Counted from the first letter of the stretch, positions 53,540 to 61,950 are shown. The stretch: DNA of 64,000 bases from Meiothermus sp. (GCF_026004115.1 NZ_BPIM01000001.1:434001-498000), one strand, 5' to 3'. Numbers and translations: made by a program. The notes: generated by a model from the sequence alone, not told the origin.

Positions 53540-54970
53540 CTACCCCTGTACCACGTCGAAATACGCTTCCTGCAAACGATCCACAATCACCTCGAGGCCC
53601 TTGTCAATGGCTCTGTCCAGGTTTTCGGCAGGAATCAGTGGAAGACCCGCCCCGCGGGCCAGCTCCACCAGATGCTGCTGAATCAGACGAATCTGGTCAA
53701 AATGTTGAGCATAGGCGCCGCTGGTGCGCGAACCCCTGGTTTCGCGTTCACGCAGGGCAAAACGGTCGCGGTGTAGAGATTCGTCCTCGAGCACCAGCAT
53801 GATGGGAATCTGGATGACCTCACTTTGAAACTGGTGGGTCATGTAGCCCGGCACCACGTGTACACCTTCCACCACCAGCGAGGTTTTTTCCCGGGCGCTG
53901 CGCTCCTGAATGGCCTTGAGCCCTACCGCTACCCTCGAGACCTGGTCGCGGAACCCCTGCATGACCATCGCCGGGCTGGGCTCGGCGGTGTGGGGTGTGG
54001 CCAGCGCCCGCCAGGCGTCAAAGCTGCTGGTGTGCAGGGTGGGCAGTAAGTCTTTGGGGATGGTCGCCCGCAGTATTTCCCGCACCGCATCGGTGGAAAT
54101 CATGCGGGTAATGCCCAGCCGGTAAGCCAGCGCCGAGGCCAGCACGCTCTTCCCCACCCCGGCCACCCCCCCAATCAAGAGGTGCACCGGCTTGACCGCC
54201 CGCCGGATACTGCGCAGCAGATGATAACGACGGGCTACCTCCTCCCCCGCTTCTTCCATAAGCTCTTCCGAGACCGCCTTGCGCAGGTAGTCGCGGGTTA
54301 CCACCGCCGAACCCGCATCGCGCAAGCGCCGCTCCACATCGCGGGCCAGGCGGTAGGCCGAGTCGGGTGAAAGCCCCACCGCCATCACCGACTGGGCCAG
54401 CACCCCCTTGGAGAAAGGCACCCGGGGCTCGCCCTCGCCTTCCTCTACAAAAATCTCCCCCGCCAGCGCTTGCCGCCCCGCATAGCGGGATCGGGCCGCA
54501 GGGCCAAACAGCTCCTCTATTTCGGTGCTGATGCGCTTCTCGAGTTCGTCTGCATCAATCGAACGAACCCCACTGCGGCGCAAGCGGTTTTCCACCGCCC
54601 GGGCCAGTGCCTGCGCCTCGCGCATGGAAAACCCGGCGTCCTCCAGGCTGCGGGCCAGCACCCCTTTGGAAAAAGGCCGGCGGCGATACCCTTCCCTGAC
54701 CACAATGTCCTCGAAGGCCTGGGTCTGGCCTCTAAGCCGCTCGGCCAGCTCGGGGCCAAAGTTTTTCTCCACCTCCTCAATAAGGAGTTTCTTGAGCGCC
54801 AGGGCGGTAATTTCTGGCTTCTTGCGGGTTTTGAGCTGCTCCTCAATGGTGTGGGCCACCGACAAGGCAGGCTCCATTTTCAGCCCGGCCATCATCATGG
54901 ACTCTACCAGCAGACCCTTGGAAAAAGGCCAGCGGAAGCCCCCTGGCGTTTTGATGAATACTTCGCGCAC
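53540..54970 (-). CDS. Triple ATP-cone protein fused to a 2-phosphoglycerate-kinase-like domain
   Basis: The protein has 476 residues. Three ATP-cone-like repeats begin with PFSKG at residues 15, 99 and 185, each followed by a helix-turn-helix pattern (VLARSLEDAGFSMREAQALARAVENRL). A P-loop kinase domain follows with GGVAGVGKS at 267-275, ISTDAVREILR and VVEGVHVVPG. It resembles archaeal 2-phosphoglycerate kinase, which makes 2,3-diphosphoglycerate for the thermoprotectant cyclic form. ATP-cones sense ATP/dATP, so allosteric control is inferred. GTG 54970 lies six bases after TACCAT, a leaderless start. Confidence 0.85.
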   Translation of the reverse strand: MREVFIKTPGGFRWPFSKGLLVESMMMAGLKMEPALSVAHTIEEQLKTRKKPEITALALKKLLIEEVEKNFGPELAERLRGQTQAFEDIVVREGYRRRPFSKGVLARSLEDAGFSMREAQALARAVENRLRRSGVRSIDADELEKRISTEIEELFGPAARSRYAGRQALAGEIFVEEGEGEPRVPFSKGVLAQSVMAVGLSPDSAYRLARDVERRLRDAGSAVVTRDYLRKAVSEELMEEAGEEVARRYHLLRSIRRAVKPVHLLIGGVAGVGKSVLASALAYRLGITRMISTDAVREILRATIPKDLLPTLHTSSFDAWRALATPHTAEPSPAMVMQGFRDQVSRVAVGLKAIQERSAREKTSLVVEGVHVVPGYMTHQFQSEVIQIPIMLVLEDESLHRDRFALRERETRGSRTSGAYAQHFDQIRLIQQHLVELARGAGLPLIPAENLDRAIDKGLEVIVDRLQEAYFDVVQG

Positions 54971-54994
54971 GGTTCAATGGTACCCGAAAACTGT

Positions 54995-55023
54995 TTGACA
55001 CACCCTCTGCCAAATGCTAACCT
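54995..55023 (+). promoter_or_regulatory. tRNA-Cys/tRNA-Val promoter
   Basis: TTGACA (54995-55000), a 17-base spacer and TAACCT (55018-55023) lie about 35 bases before tRNA-Cys. Confidence 0.75.
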
Positions 55024-55056
55024 AGCGTTTGCTGAACCACTTTAGGGTGGCAAGCA

Positions 55057-55132
<76 letters not shown>

Positions 55133-55176
55133 ATGTTTCTCCAGTGAAGAAACACGGAGCAAAACCCAGCCCACGC

Positions 55177-55253
55177 GGGCGCGTAGCTCAGATGGCTAGA
55201 GCACTACCTTGACACGGTAGGGGTCGCTGGTTCGAGTCCAGTCGCGCCCACCA
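55177..55253 (+). tRNA. tRNA-Val (GAC)
   Basis: The acceptor arms GGGCGCG and CGCGCCC pair, followed by A and CCA. The anticodon stem CTACC/GGTAG frames loop TTGACAC, giving anticodon GAC. The T-arm CTGGTTCGAGTCCAG is intact. It lies 44 bases after tRNA-Cys. Confidence 0.96.
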
Positions 55254-55259
55254 AAAAAA

Positions 55260-55282
55260 CCCTCCTCCCGGGAGGGTTTTTT
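55260..55282. terminator. Bidirectional rho-independent terminator
   Basis: CCCTCC and GGAGGG pair around TCCCG, with an A-run on one side and six T on the other. It ends the tRNA transcript and also the convergent regulator gene, whose stop codon lies in its T-run. Confidence 0.9.
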
Positions 55283-55964
55283 ATGCATTGGCAGCGGAAG
55301 GCCCTTCCCTGCCCAAAAAACGGAAAGGGTACTCGTCGCTCACATCGGCCCGGCCTTCTTGCACCAGCTCCTGCATCAGTTTCATCAGCCGGCGGCGGGA
55401 CATGGGGAAACGTGCCTCGAGCTCCTCGTAGGTGAGCGGGCTTTGGGCCAGAGTCGCCGCCACAGCAGCTTTCAACTCCATCCACTTTCCGGCCCTGGAG
55501 CCACGCTCCGAGCCCAGCAAGCGGGAGACCACCCGATCGCGCAGGGCGGTAGCTTCGGTGATGCTCAGGCCCAGCTCGGGGGCCAGATCGGCCAGCGAGT
55601 CGCCGTTGGCATAGGCCAGCACCACCTGACGCTCAGACTTGGTCAGGCGCTTAACCACCGACTCCAGCGGCATTCCCAGGCGTTGCTCGACGGCTAAGCG
55701 AAAGCGCCGACCCTGCACCTGCTCCGCAGAGCCCTCGTCCTTGAGTTTTCTCAGCGCCCGATGCTCGACCTGGCGCACCCCCTCGGGGGTCAGCTTAAGG
55801 CGTCCTCCAATAGCCCGCAGGGTCTCCCCCGAGGCCCGCGCCAGCAACACCTCGCGCTCGAGGGGGTAGAGCTTCTCGAGGTGTTCGGTCAGCGTATTTG
55901 GCAAAATGCCCTTACTCAAAAAATACTGTCCTGGTGTTTTTTTGGGCATATCTGCTAGGTACAC
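55281..55964 (-). CDS. Helix-turn-helix regulator with two sigma-region-4-like segments
   Basis: The protein has 227 residues. YPLEREVLLARASGETLRAIGGRLKLTPEGVRQVEHRALRKLKD, spanning residues 33-76, resembles sigma-70 region 4, which reads -35 boxes. A second such segment (residues about 106-150, SERQVVLAYANGDSLADLAP) follows, and the C-terminus may hold a winged-helix (YEELEARFPMSRRRLMKLM). No region 2 for -10 recognition is present, so it is not a full sigma factor. TATAAT on the complement (55977-55982) is its -10. The start is GTG 55964 or ATG 55949. Confidence 0.75.
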   Translation of the reverse strand: MYLADMPKKTPGQYFLSKGILPNTLTEHLEKLYPLEREVLLARASGETLRAIGGRLKLTPEGVRQVEHRALRKLKDEGSAEQVQGRRFRLAVEQRLGMPLESVVKRLTKSERQVVLAYANGDSLADLAPELGLSITEATALRDRVVSRLLGSERGSRAGKWMELKAAVAATLAQSPLTYEELEARFPMSRRRLMKLMQELVQEGRADVSDEYPFRFLGREGPSAANA

Positions 55965-56101
55965 TCCGCTATTTAGATTATAATGGTTTATGAGGGGCTA
56001 CAAGCCCACTTATGCACTTTTCAGGGTGGTAATGTGGCCCAGCTAGTATCCCGCATGTGCAAAAGATCATCGTTTAAAAGGTATTACAAAGGCAGGGAGA
56101 C

Positions 56102-56452
56102 ATGAAAGAACAAGCCATTCTCATCATGACATCAGAAGGGCCCCCTGGCCCAGGGTTGCGTTCTGCTGCCCCCAGCTCGGGCTGGACCAAACTCTTCCAG
56201 GCCAGGGACTACTACCTCGACCTTAGCTACAAGCACGACGGCCAGCAGGGCCTGTTGCTGGGGCAACTCTTGTGCGAGGGTAAAGCCTCCGTTGGTGCAG
56301 CCAAGCTAACCCTGGTAGACCCCGAAGGCACCCCCCTCCAGACCGAGGAAGTTGTGCCCAACACCGGTTTTCGCCTGGTAGTAGGCGATGTGGCCGCGCA
56401 CCGCCTCCTGCTCACCCTCGACCAAACCACCTTCGAAGTAGCGCTCTCCTGA
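56102..56452 (+). CDS. Hypothetical protein, 116 residues
   Basis: The protein is predicted to be all-beta: its C-terminal half (GAAKLTLVDPEGTPLQTEEVVPNTGFRL) resembles a small Ig-like or carboxypeptidase-regulatory-like fold. There is no signal peptide or membrane segment. The ATG follows GGGAG. It is divergent from the two-HTH regulator and ends in a clear terminator, so it is a single-gene unit. I do not recognise the family. Confidence 0.7.
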   Translation: MKEQAILIMTSEGPPGPGLRSAAPSSGWTKLFQARDYYLDLSYKHDGQQGLLLGQLLCEGKASVGAAKLTLVDPEGTPLQTEEVVPNTGFRLVVGDVAAHRLLLTLDQTTFEVALS

Positions 56453-56468
56453 AGCCCACTACCCCCCC

Positions 56469-56494
56469 AAAGCCGCTTCAGAGCGGCTTTTTTT
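56469..56494 (+). terminator. Terminator of the 116-residue hypothetical gene
   Basis: AAAGCCGCT and AGCGGCTTT pair around a 4-base loop, followed by T4. It lies 17 bases after the stop codon. The next 140 bases hold no gene I can support. Confidence 0.9.
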
Positions 56495-56640
56495 ATTCAC
56501 GTACCCACCACGGCTGGCCTTCTGGCTCGTAACGCTGGCGCCCATTTTTTGGTGAAAAAATCACAGGCGGGTTCCCCAGGAGCCCCTAGGCTAAAAGCGT
56601 CCTACTTCGGTAGGCACTACAAAATTGGTGCAATTGTAAT

Positions 56641-56661
56641 CTTGATACATTCTAAATCAAG
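56641..56661. promoter_or_regulatory. CTTGAT-N9-ATCAAG dyad, possible CRP/FNR-family site
   Basis: Perfect 6-base arms are spaced like CRP/FNR-family operators. The centre lies about 35 bases before the -35 box of the 29-residue peptide gene, a position suited to an activator. Confidence 0.5.
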
Positions 56662-56681
56662 TGCAGATATTCCTGTATCCC

Positions 56682-56711
56682 TTGACGGAACAGGAGACCC
56701 TGTCGTATTGT
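56682..56711 (+). promoter_or_regulatory. Promoter of the 29-residue peptide gene
   Basis: TTGACG (56682), an 18-base spacer and TATTGT (56706) give a clear promoter. The 5' leader is about 55 bases. Confidence 0.7.
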
Positions 56712-56720
56712 CTTCTACAA

Positions 56721-56755
56721 GGTTGGAAGCAAACACATAAAAGCGCTTCCAAACC
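56721..56755 (+). other. Stem-loop in the leader of the 29-residue peptide gene
   Basis: GGTTGGAAGC and GCTTCCAAACC pair with one bulged base around a 14-base loop. It starts close to the expected transcript start and ends five bases before the GGAGGAGG ribosome site. It could stabilise the mRNA or modulate translation. Confidence 0.6.
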
Positions 56756-56773
56756 GTCTAGGAGGAGGAAAGT

Positions 56774-56863
56774 ATGAAAAAGATCGCCTTCAAAATCATG
56801 ACCCTGGTTGCCGCCCTCGTTGCCCTGGCCGTAGCCGCCGGCGCTGGCACTCAGTGGGAGTAA
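56774..56863 (+). CDS. 29-residue hydrophobic peptide, stand-alone gene
   Basis: ATG 56774 follows a strong GGAGGAGG ribosome site. The peptide has a basic N-terminus (MKKIAFKIM), a central Ala/Leu/Val run of about 15 residues (TLVAALVALAVAAGAG), and a short polar tail ending TQWE. The gene has its own promoter, leader hairpin and rho-independent terminator, so it is a complete unit. It could be a signalling peptide, a membrane microprotein, a small toxin-like peptide or a leader. No family is recognised and no toxin antisense RNA is visible. Confidence 0.7.
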   Translation: MKKIAFKIMTLVAALVALAVAAGAGTQWE

Positions 56864-56879
56864 TTCACGTAACGCTTGT

Positions 56880-56915
56880 GCGGGTGCGGGTGTTCATACC
56901 GCACCCGCTATTTTT
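56880..56915 (+). terminator. Terminator of the 29-residue peptide gene
   Basis: GCGGGTGCGG and CCGCACCCGC pair around a short loop, followed by TATTTTT. It lies 17 bases after the stop and separates the peptide gene from the HD-GYP gene. Confidence 0.9.
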
Positions 56916-56938
56916 GCACTCGCCCTTACACTTGAGCC

Positions 56939-58327
56939 GTGAAGGTGCGGCTCGCGCTTCCCCCTCCCCGCGTTCTGCTCTTCCTCCTAGGCCTGCTGCT
57001 GGCCTTTGGGGGGCTTGTTTTTCTCCTGTCCAGGCTAGCCGGCACTACCTCTGCCGTTAGCATCCTCGACCTTGCTTTTTGGAGTGGCCTGGTCTGGCTG
57101 GCCAGGCGGGTTGCGGTTCGCTTACCCTTCAATGCCTCCATGTCCCACGCTTTCGTGGTAGACATTGCCCTAGTAACTTTTTTCCCCCCCTGGCTGGCTC
57201 CGGTTTTGGTGTTTACTTTGAGCTTCAACAAAAACTTTGGCCGACCCGGATACCCCTGGTACAAGGATCTATTCAACCGCACCCAGTCGGGCCTGGCCAC
57301 CGGCCTGGCTGCCGGGGCCTGGTGGTTGGTGCAGCAGACCGACCTTAGTCCCGAGCTGCGCCCGATAACGGGCGTTCTGGCCGCCTCGGTGGTGTATTTC
57401 CTGATTAATGTGAGCACCGTTACCTATGTGATCCATCTCGCAAGCGGGGCTAGCCTTCGCAAAATCTGGTTCGAGAACTACAGCTGGCTATGGGTTAGCT
57501 ACCTGGTGCAGGCCCCGGTGGGGTTGCTGCTGGCCAAGGCTTACCAGACTCCGCTGGTTGGGGGGTGGGGTGGGTTTACGGTGCTTTTCATGATGCTGTT
57601 GCTCTATTTCTCCCGCTACTACTGGGACGAAAAGGTGAAGCTGGAGGAGTCCTTCGACGAGACCATCGAGCTGCTGGTATCCACCATTGATGCCAAAGAC
57701 CCCTTCACCCGGCTACACTCCGAGCGGGTTGCGGCCATTGCGGCCAGCATTGCGCAGCGGATGGGCTTCGATGAGCAAGACGTAAAGCGCATTACCTACG
57801 CGGCGCGCATTCACGATATCGGCAAGGTGGCCATCCCGGACTCGGTTTTGCTCAAGCCCGGCAAACTCAGCGAGGACGAGTTTACACTCATTAAAAGCCA
57901 TGCAAGCAAGGGATTAGAGGTGCTCCAGCCCATGCGTCAGCGTTTGTCCAAAGACGTACAGGGGGTCATTATGCACCACCACGAGCGCTGGGACGGCAGC
58001 GGCTACCCTAGCAAGCTTATAGGAGAGGCCATTCCACTGTGGGCCCGGATTGTTTCGCTGGCCGACGCCTACGAGGCCATGACCGCAGGCCGGGCGTATA
58101 GTCCGGCCAAAGCCCCCCAAGAAGCGCTTAACGAGGTTATCATGCATGCAGGGCGGCAGTTCGACCCACAGGTGGTAAAACTCTTCGAGGCGTTGTGGCT
58201 CGAAGACCCCATCTGGAAAGACCGGGAGGAGTTTTTACGACGCTATACCTCGCCAGCGCACTTGTCGGGATTATCCTCGCCCTCGCGTTCAGGGCCAGTC
58301 TCCGAGACCTTGCCCACCTCGAGCTAA
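56939..58327 (+). CDS. Membrane-bound HD-GYP phosphodiesterase-like protein
   Basis: The protein has 462 residues. An N-terminal region of about six or seven helices (residues 12-230) resembles a MASE-type sensor. The HD-GYP domain has RIHDIGKVAIPD (HD) and HHHERWDGSGYP (HHE/GYP), both complete; the family hydrolyses cyclic di-GMP. The start is GTG 56939, six bases after TACACT (56927-56932), a leaderless pattern. The C-terminus overlaps the next gene by 133 bases. Its ligand is unknown. It probably links an external cue to surface or pilus behaviour. Confidence 0.9.
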   Translation: MKVRLALPPPRVLLFLLGLLLAFGGLVFLLSRLAGTTSAVSILDLAFWSGLVWLARRVAVRLPFNASMSHAFVVDIALVTFFPPWLAPVLVFTLSFNKNFGRPGYPWYKDLFNRTQSGLATGLAAGAWWLVQQTDLSPELRPITGVLAASVVYFLINVSTVTYVIHLASGASLRKIWFENYSWLWVSYLVQAPVGLLLAKAYQTPLVGGWGGFTVLFMMLLLYFSRYYWDEKVKLEESFDETIELLVSTIDAKDPFTRLHSERVAAIAASIAQRMGFDEQDVKRITYAARIHDIGKVAIPDSVLLKPGKLSEDEFTLIKSHASKGLEVLQPMRQRLSKDVQGVIMHHHERWDGSGYPSKLIGEAIPLWARIVSLADAYEAMTAGRAYSPAKAPQEALNEVIMHAGRQFDPQVVKLFEALWLEDPIWKDREEFLRRYTSPAHLSGLSSPSRSGPVSETLPTSS

Positions 58328-58827
58328 GGGCCGCCTGGGCTTTCATAGCGGCGGCACTGCTGGAAGGCGGGCTGGCCTTTGCTACCTCGCGCGGCCTTGT
58401 TGCCCCCGAGGTTGCCGGGCCCGTTGCCAAAACCCTGGTGGTAGGGCTGGTGGGGTATGGGCTGTGGGCCAATACCCACCTGCGCGGGTTGTGGTTTGTG
58501 GGGCTGGGCCTCTTTTGCAACGCACTGGTGATTTTTGCCAACAAGGGTCACATGCCGGTGAGCGCCGAGGCGCTATACAAGGTGGGCATGGAGGCCTATA
58601 TTCCTAAACTCCAGCAGCAGTACGACGCCGTTCACACCCTTCTGAGCGAGTCTTCCAGGCTTTGGTTCCTAGCCGATGTGATTCCGGTGCGTATTCTGGG
58701 TTATACCAACGTGATTAGCCTGGGAGATGTGTACTTGATGGTAGGAATTGCCCTCACCATTCTGGATGGCGCGTTGGAGGCTAAGCGTAAGGCACAAGAG
58801 CCCCTCGAGATAGATCTAAGATTCTAA
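58195..58827 (+). CDS. DUF5317-like membrane protein
   Basis: The protein has up to 210 residues and several helices (LYLASALVGIILALAFRA, GPVAKTLVVGLVGYGLWA, FVGLGLFCNALVIFAN). NKGHMPVSAEALYKVG and ISLGDVYLMVGIALTI are typical of the DUF5317 group. The GTG at 58195 gives a long overlap with the HD-GYP gene; the true start may be nearer codon 13 but no standard codon with a good ribosome site is seen there. Co-occurrence with an HD-GYP gene suggests linked function. Confidence 0.75.
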   Translation: MARRPHLERPGGVFTTLYLASALVGIILALAFRASLRDLAHLELRAAWAFIAAALLEGGLAFATSRGLVAPEVAGPVAKTLVVGLVGYGLWANTHLRGLWFVGLGLFCNALVIFANKGHMPVSAEALYKVGMEAYIPKLQQQYDAVHTLLSESSRLWFLADVIPVRILGYTNVISLGDVYLMVGIALTILDGALEAKRKAQEPLEIDLRF

Positions 58828-58892
58828 GGGAGTCGTTTCCTGTGGAAACCTGTGCTCTGGCCTGAGGGTGTCTTGAAGTTCGTTAGAATGTC

Positions 58893-59912
58893 GTGGGTGA
58901 TACTGTGAGCAAAAGCTACAAGATTTGTCTGATTGAAGGCGATGGTATCGGTCACGAAGTGATTCCTGCCGCCCGGCTGGTACTGGAGGCCACTGGCCTC
59001 AGGCTCGAGTTCGTGGAGGCCCAGGCGGGCTGGGAGACCTTTGAACGAATAGGCATCTCGGTGCCCGAGGAAACCCTCGAGGCTGTCACCCATACCGACG
59101 CCACCCTGTTTGGCGCCGCCACCAGCCCCACCCAGAAGGTGCCGGGTTTTTTTGGGGCCATCCGCTATATGCGGCGCAAACTGGATCTCTTTGCCAACGT
59201 GCGCCCGGCCAAACACCACCCCGTTCCGGGCTCGAGGCCCGGGGTAGACCTGGTGGTGGTGCGCGAGAACACCGAAGGGCTGTATGTGGAACAGGAGCGC
59301 AGCTACCTCGATGGCGAGATCGCCATTGCCGATACAGTGATCACCCGTAAAGCCAGCGCGCGTATCGGCGAGTACGCCGCCCGGCTGGCCATGAGCCGCC
59401 CGCGCAAGCAGCTCCATGTGGCCCACAAGGCCAACGTGCTGCCCATGACCCAGGGCCTATTCATGAACACCGTGCAGGCCGAAGCAGCCCGTTTTCCCGA
59501 GGTCAAGACCCAGGACATCATCATTGACAACTGCGCCATGCAGCTGGTGCGCAACCCCGAGCGCTTCGATGTGATCGTGACCACCAACCTGTTTGGCGAC
59601 ATCATCTCCGACCTGACCGCGGGGCTGGTGGGTGGGCTGGGCATTGCGGCCAGCGGCAACATCGGCACCCAGCACGCGGTTTTCGAGCCGGTGCACGGCA
59701 GCGCACCCGACATCGCGGGGCGGGGTATTGCCAACCCGGCGGCCACCATCCTGTCGGCGGTGATGATGCTGGATCACCTGGGCGAGCACGCAACCGCGCG
59801 CCGGGTAGAAGCAGCGGTGGACAAGGTACTTGCAGAGGGCCCCCGTACCCCCGACCTGGGTGGCAACGCCACCACCCTCCAGTTTGCCGAGGCAGTGGCC
59901 AGGGCTTTATGA
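58893..59912 (+). CDS. Homoisocitrate dehydrogenase
   Basis: This 339-residue decarboxylating dehydrogenase of the lysine alpha-aminoadipate pathway has [41 protein letters not shown] (the arginine-rich substrate loop as in the Thermus enzyme), [19 protein letters not shown] and [19 protein letters not shown]. It converts homoisocitrate to 2-oxoadipate with NAD+. GTG 58893 or GTG 58905 may be the start; TAGAAT is close upstream. The other genes of the pathway are not in the window. Confidence 0.92.
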   Translation: MGDTVSKSYKICLIEGDGIGHEVIPAARLVLEATGLRLEFVEAQAGWETFERIGISVPEETLEAVTHTDATLFGAATSPTQKVPGFFGAIRYMRRKLDLFANVRPAKHHPVPGSRPGVDLVVVRENTEGLYVEQERSYLDGEIAIADTVITRKASARIGEYAARLAMSRPRKQLHVAHKANVLPMTQGLFMNTVQAEAARFPEVKTQDIIIDNCAMQLVRNPERFDVIVTTNLFGDIISDLTAGLVGGLGIAASGNIGTQHAVFEPVHGSAPDIAGRGIANPAATILSAVMMLDHLGEHATARRVEAAVDKVLAEGPRTPDLGGNATTLQFAEAVARAL

Positions 59913-60108
59913 GAAGCCCGGAGCCGTCCCATTCCACTTGAATTACTGGCTCCCGAGCACAAAAAAAGCTTTACTGGCCAGTTCTGGATTCCACCGCCTA
60001 CCGTCGGGCCGGTTGATTTTGGTTAAGAAACGATGTTCAAATGCACCGCCGCAAGGTTAAGACCTGAGCTAAAGTGGTCAGTATGGGCCCTGCTACGCAG
60101 ATTTACCG
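59913..60108. other. Intergenic stretch before the pil operon
   Basis: No gene and no clear terminator are seen between the homoisocitrate dehydrogenase stop and the pilM promoter. Confidence 0.4.
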
Positions 60109-60117
60109 TGCTATACT
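60109..60117 (+). promoter_or_regulatory. Extended -10 promoter of the pilM-N-O-W-Q operon
   Basis: TGCTATACT combines a TG element with TATACT. No good -35 box is seen. The leader to GTG 60156 is about 33 bases. Confidence 0.5.
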
Positions 60118-60155
60118 GACACATAGTTTGAGATTTATGTGGGAAAGGGGGCAGC

Positions 60156-61292
60156 GTGCGTGATTTTTTTGGCGGGTTGCTGAGACCCAGGGTCGAGGCA
60201 CTTGGCCTCGAGATTGGATCGGCCAACATAAAGATGGTCGAGCTGTCCGGAACTCCCCCCAGCCTGAAGAACTTGAGCATCAGGCCCACCCCGCTGGGGG
60301 TTATTCAGGAGGGTTCGATCATCGAGCCGGGTGCGCTGGCCGATGCCATCAAAGAGATGCTGGCCGAGATGCGTACCCGCAAGCGCTACGTGGTCACGGC
60401 TGCCAGCAACCTGGCCGTCATTACCCGTACCTTGCAGGTACCCAAGATGCCCCTCAAGCAGATGGAAGAGGCAGTGCGCTGGGAGGCCGAGCGTTACATC
60501 CCCTTCCCGATTGACGAGGTCGTCCTGGATTATGCACCCCTGGATCCCCTCGAGGCCATCCCGGAAGGCGAGCAGATGGACGTGGTGGTGGGGGCAGCCC
60601 GGCAAGAGACTGTGGCCAGCCTGGTCGAGGCCCTCAAGGCAGCCGGTCTGGAACCCCTGATCATTGACGTGAAGCCCTTCGCCGGGCTGCGCACCTTGAG
60701 CGGGCGGCTGGTCGCTACCGACCGAGAGCCCATCACCCTGTTTCTCGAGATTGGCGCCGAGTCCTCGGCTCTGGTGCTTACCCGGGGTGAGCGGCTGCTC
60801 CTCAACCGCGTCATCAACCTGTCGGGCAAGGACTTCACCGCCGCCATCTCCAAGGCTTTCAACCTCGATGCAGTCGCCGCTGAGGATGCCAAGAAAAACT
60901 ACGGTCTGGCCACCATCCCCACCGAGGATGAAGACCTGCTCCTGGACTTCGACGCCGAGCGCGAGCGCTTCAACCCGGCCCGCATGTACGACGCCATTCG
61001 GCCGGTGCTGGTCGAGCTCACTACCGAGCTGCGCCGAAGCCTGGAGTTCTTCCGGGTGCAAGTAGGCGACCTGGGGGTAGACCAGGGCTTTGTGGCCGGG
61101 GGGGGCAGCAAGCTGCGCAGCCTGGTACCCCTGCTGGCCGATACGCTGGGCATTCCACTGGAAATCGCCGACCCCTGGCAAGGCATCCAGATTGATAAGA
61201 GCCGCTTCGACCTGGAATACCTGCGCAGTCTGTCGCCGGAGTTCACGGTTCCGGTGGGGCTGGCCCTACGGGGGGTGAACCCGCTTGATTAA
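60156..61292 (+). CDS. pilM: Type IV pilus assembly protein PilM
   Basis: This 378-residue actin-like cytoplasmic protein binds the N-terminus of PilN. LGLEIGSANIKMVELSG is the phosphate-1 motif, TLFLEIGAESSALVLTRG the phosphate-2 motif, and GFVAGGGSKLRSLVPLLAD the adenosine motif. GTG 60156 follows GGGGG. In Thermus PilM is needed for natural transformation and piliation. It heads the operon. Confidence 0.95.
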   Translation: MRDFFGGLLRPRVEALGLEIGSANIKMVELSGTPPSLKNLSIRPTPLGVIQEGSIIEPGALADAIKEMLAEMRTRKRYVVTAASNLAVITRTLQVPKMPLKQMEEAVRWEAERYIPFPIDEVVLDYAPLDPLEAIPEGEQMDVVVGAARQETVASLVEALKAAGLEPLIIDVKPFAGLRTLSGRLVATDREPITLFLEIGAESSALVLTRGERLLLNRVINLSGKDFTAAISKAFNLDAVAAEDAKKNYGLATIPTEDEDLLLDFDAERERFNPARMYDAIRPVLVELTTELRRSLEFFRVQVGDLGVDQGFVAGGGSKLRSLVPLLADTLGIPLEIADPWQGIQIDKSRFDLEYLRSLSPEFTVPVGLALRGVNPLD

Positions 61293-61950
61293 ACTCAACC
61301 TCCTCCCTAAAAACCTGCGCCGCCGGGTCGAGCCCGGCTGGTGGCGGCTCGCCGCTGCTGCGGTGGTGCTGGCCGTGCTGGGGACGGTCGCCTTTCTCCA
61401 CCTGTCCACCCTCTCGCGGGTACAGGCCCTGGAGAACCAGCGCGACCAGCTTCAGGTAGAAGTAGATGTGCTGCGGCCTTTTATCGCCGAACAAAACCGC
61501 CTGAACCAGCAACAGCGCGAGCTTGAGCAGTTGCTTTCGGTACGCAACCAGTTGCGCGAACGCTTCGTGCCCTGGTCGGACAACCTGGCCCAGGTTATCA
61601 ACCAAATACCACGGGAGGGCCGCCGCTTTGGAGTAGCCCTGCGCAGCATTGGCACCAAAGCCCTCACCCCACAAGAGACCCAGAACAACGTGCAAAACGG
61701 GGTCTACGATGGCAAACCGGTTAATGTGGAGTTCAACCTCCAGGGCGAGGCCATCGGCCAGAATGCGCTGATTCGTTTCGTAGAGGCTTTCGAGACCTCG
61801 CCGCGCTTTGGCATCAACTTCCAGAACGCCAGCCTCGACCAACAAAGGCAGCTCTACACCTTTGGAGCGACCGTGGGTCTGGTCGGCCAAGCCCCGGCAA
61901 CCGCCAGCAACACGACAGGAGGTGAAGGCAGTGGTAGCCCTTCTCGCTAG
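61285..61950 (+). CDS. pilN: Type IV pilus protein PilN
   Basis: The 221-residue protein starts IKLNLLPKNLRRR, the conserved N-terminus that docks on PilM. One transmembrane helix (AAAAVVLAVLGTVAFLHLS) is followed by a coiled coil and a ferredoxin-like periplasmic domain. The start is TTG 61285, overlapping the pilM stop by eight bases. Confidence 0.93.
   Translation: MIKLNLLPKNLRRRVEPGWWRLAAAAVVLAVLGTVAFLHLSTLSRVQALENQRDQLQVEVDVLRPFIAEQNRLNQQQRELEQLLSVRNQLRERFVPWSDNLAQVINQIPREGRRFGVALRSIGTKALTPQETQNNVQNGVYDGKPVNVEFNLQGEAIGQNALIRFVEAFETSPRFGINFQNASLDQQRQLYTFGATVGLVGQAPATASNTTGGEGSGSPSR

Noticed and set aside
55281-55964. Complete alternative sigma factor
   Set aside because: Only region-4-like helix-turn-helix segments are present; no region 2 for -10 binding and core contact.
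56549-56740. 63-residue open frame before the 29-residue peptide gene
   Set aside because: It runs through the dyad and the promoter of the peptide gene and has no ribosome site.
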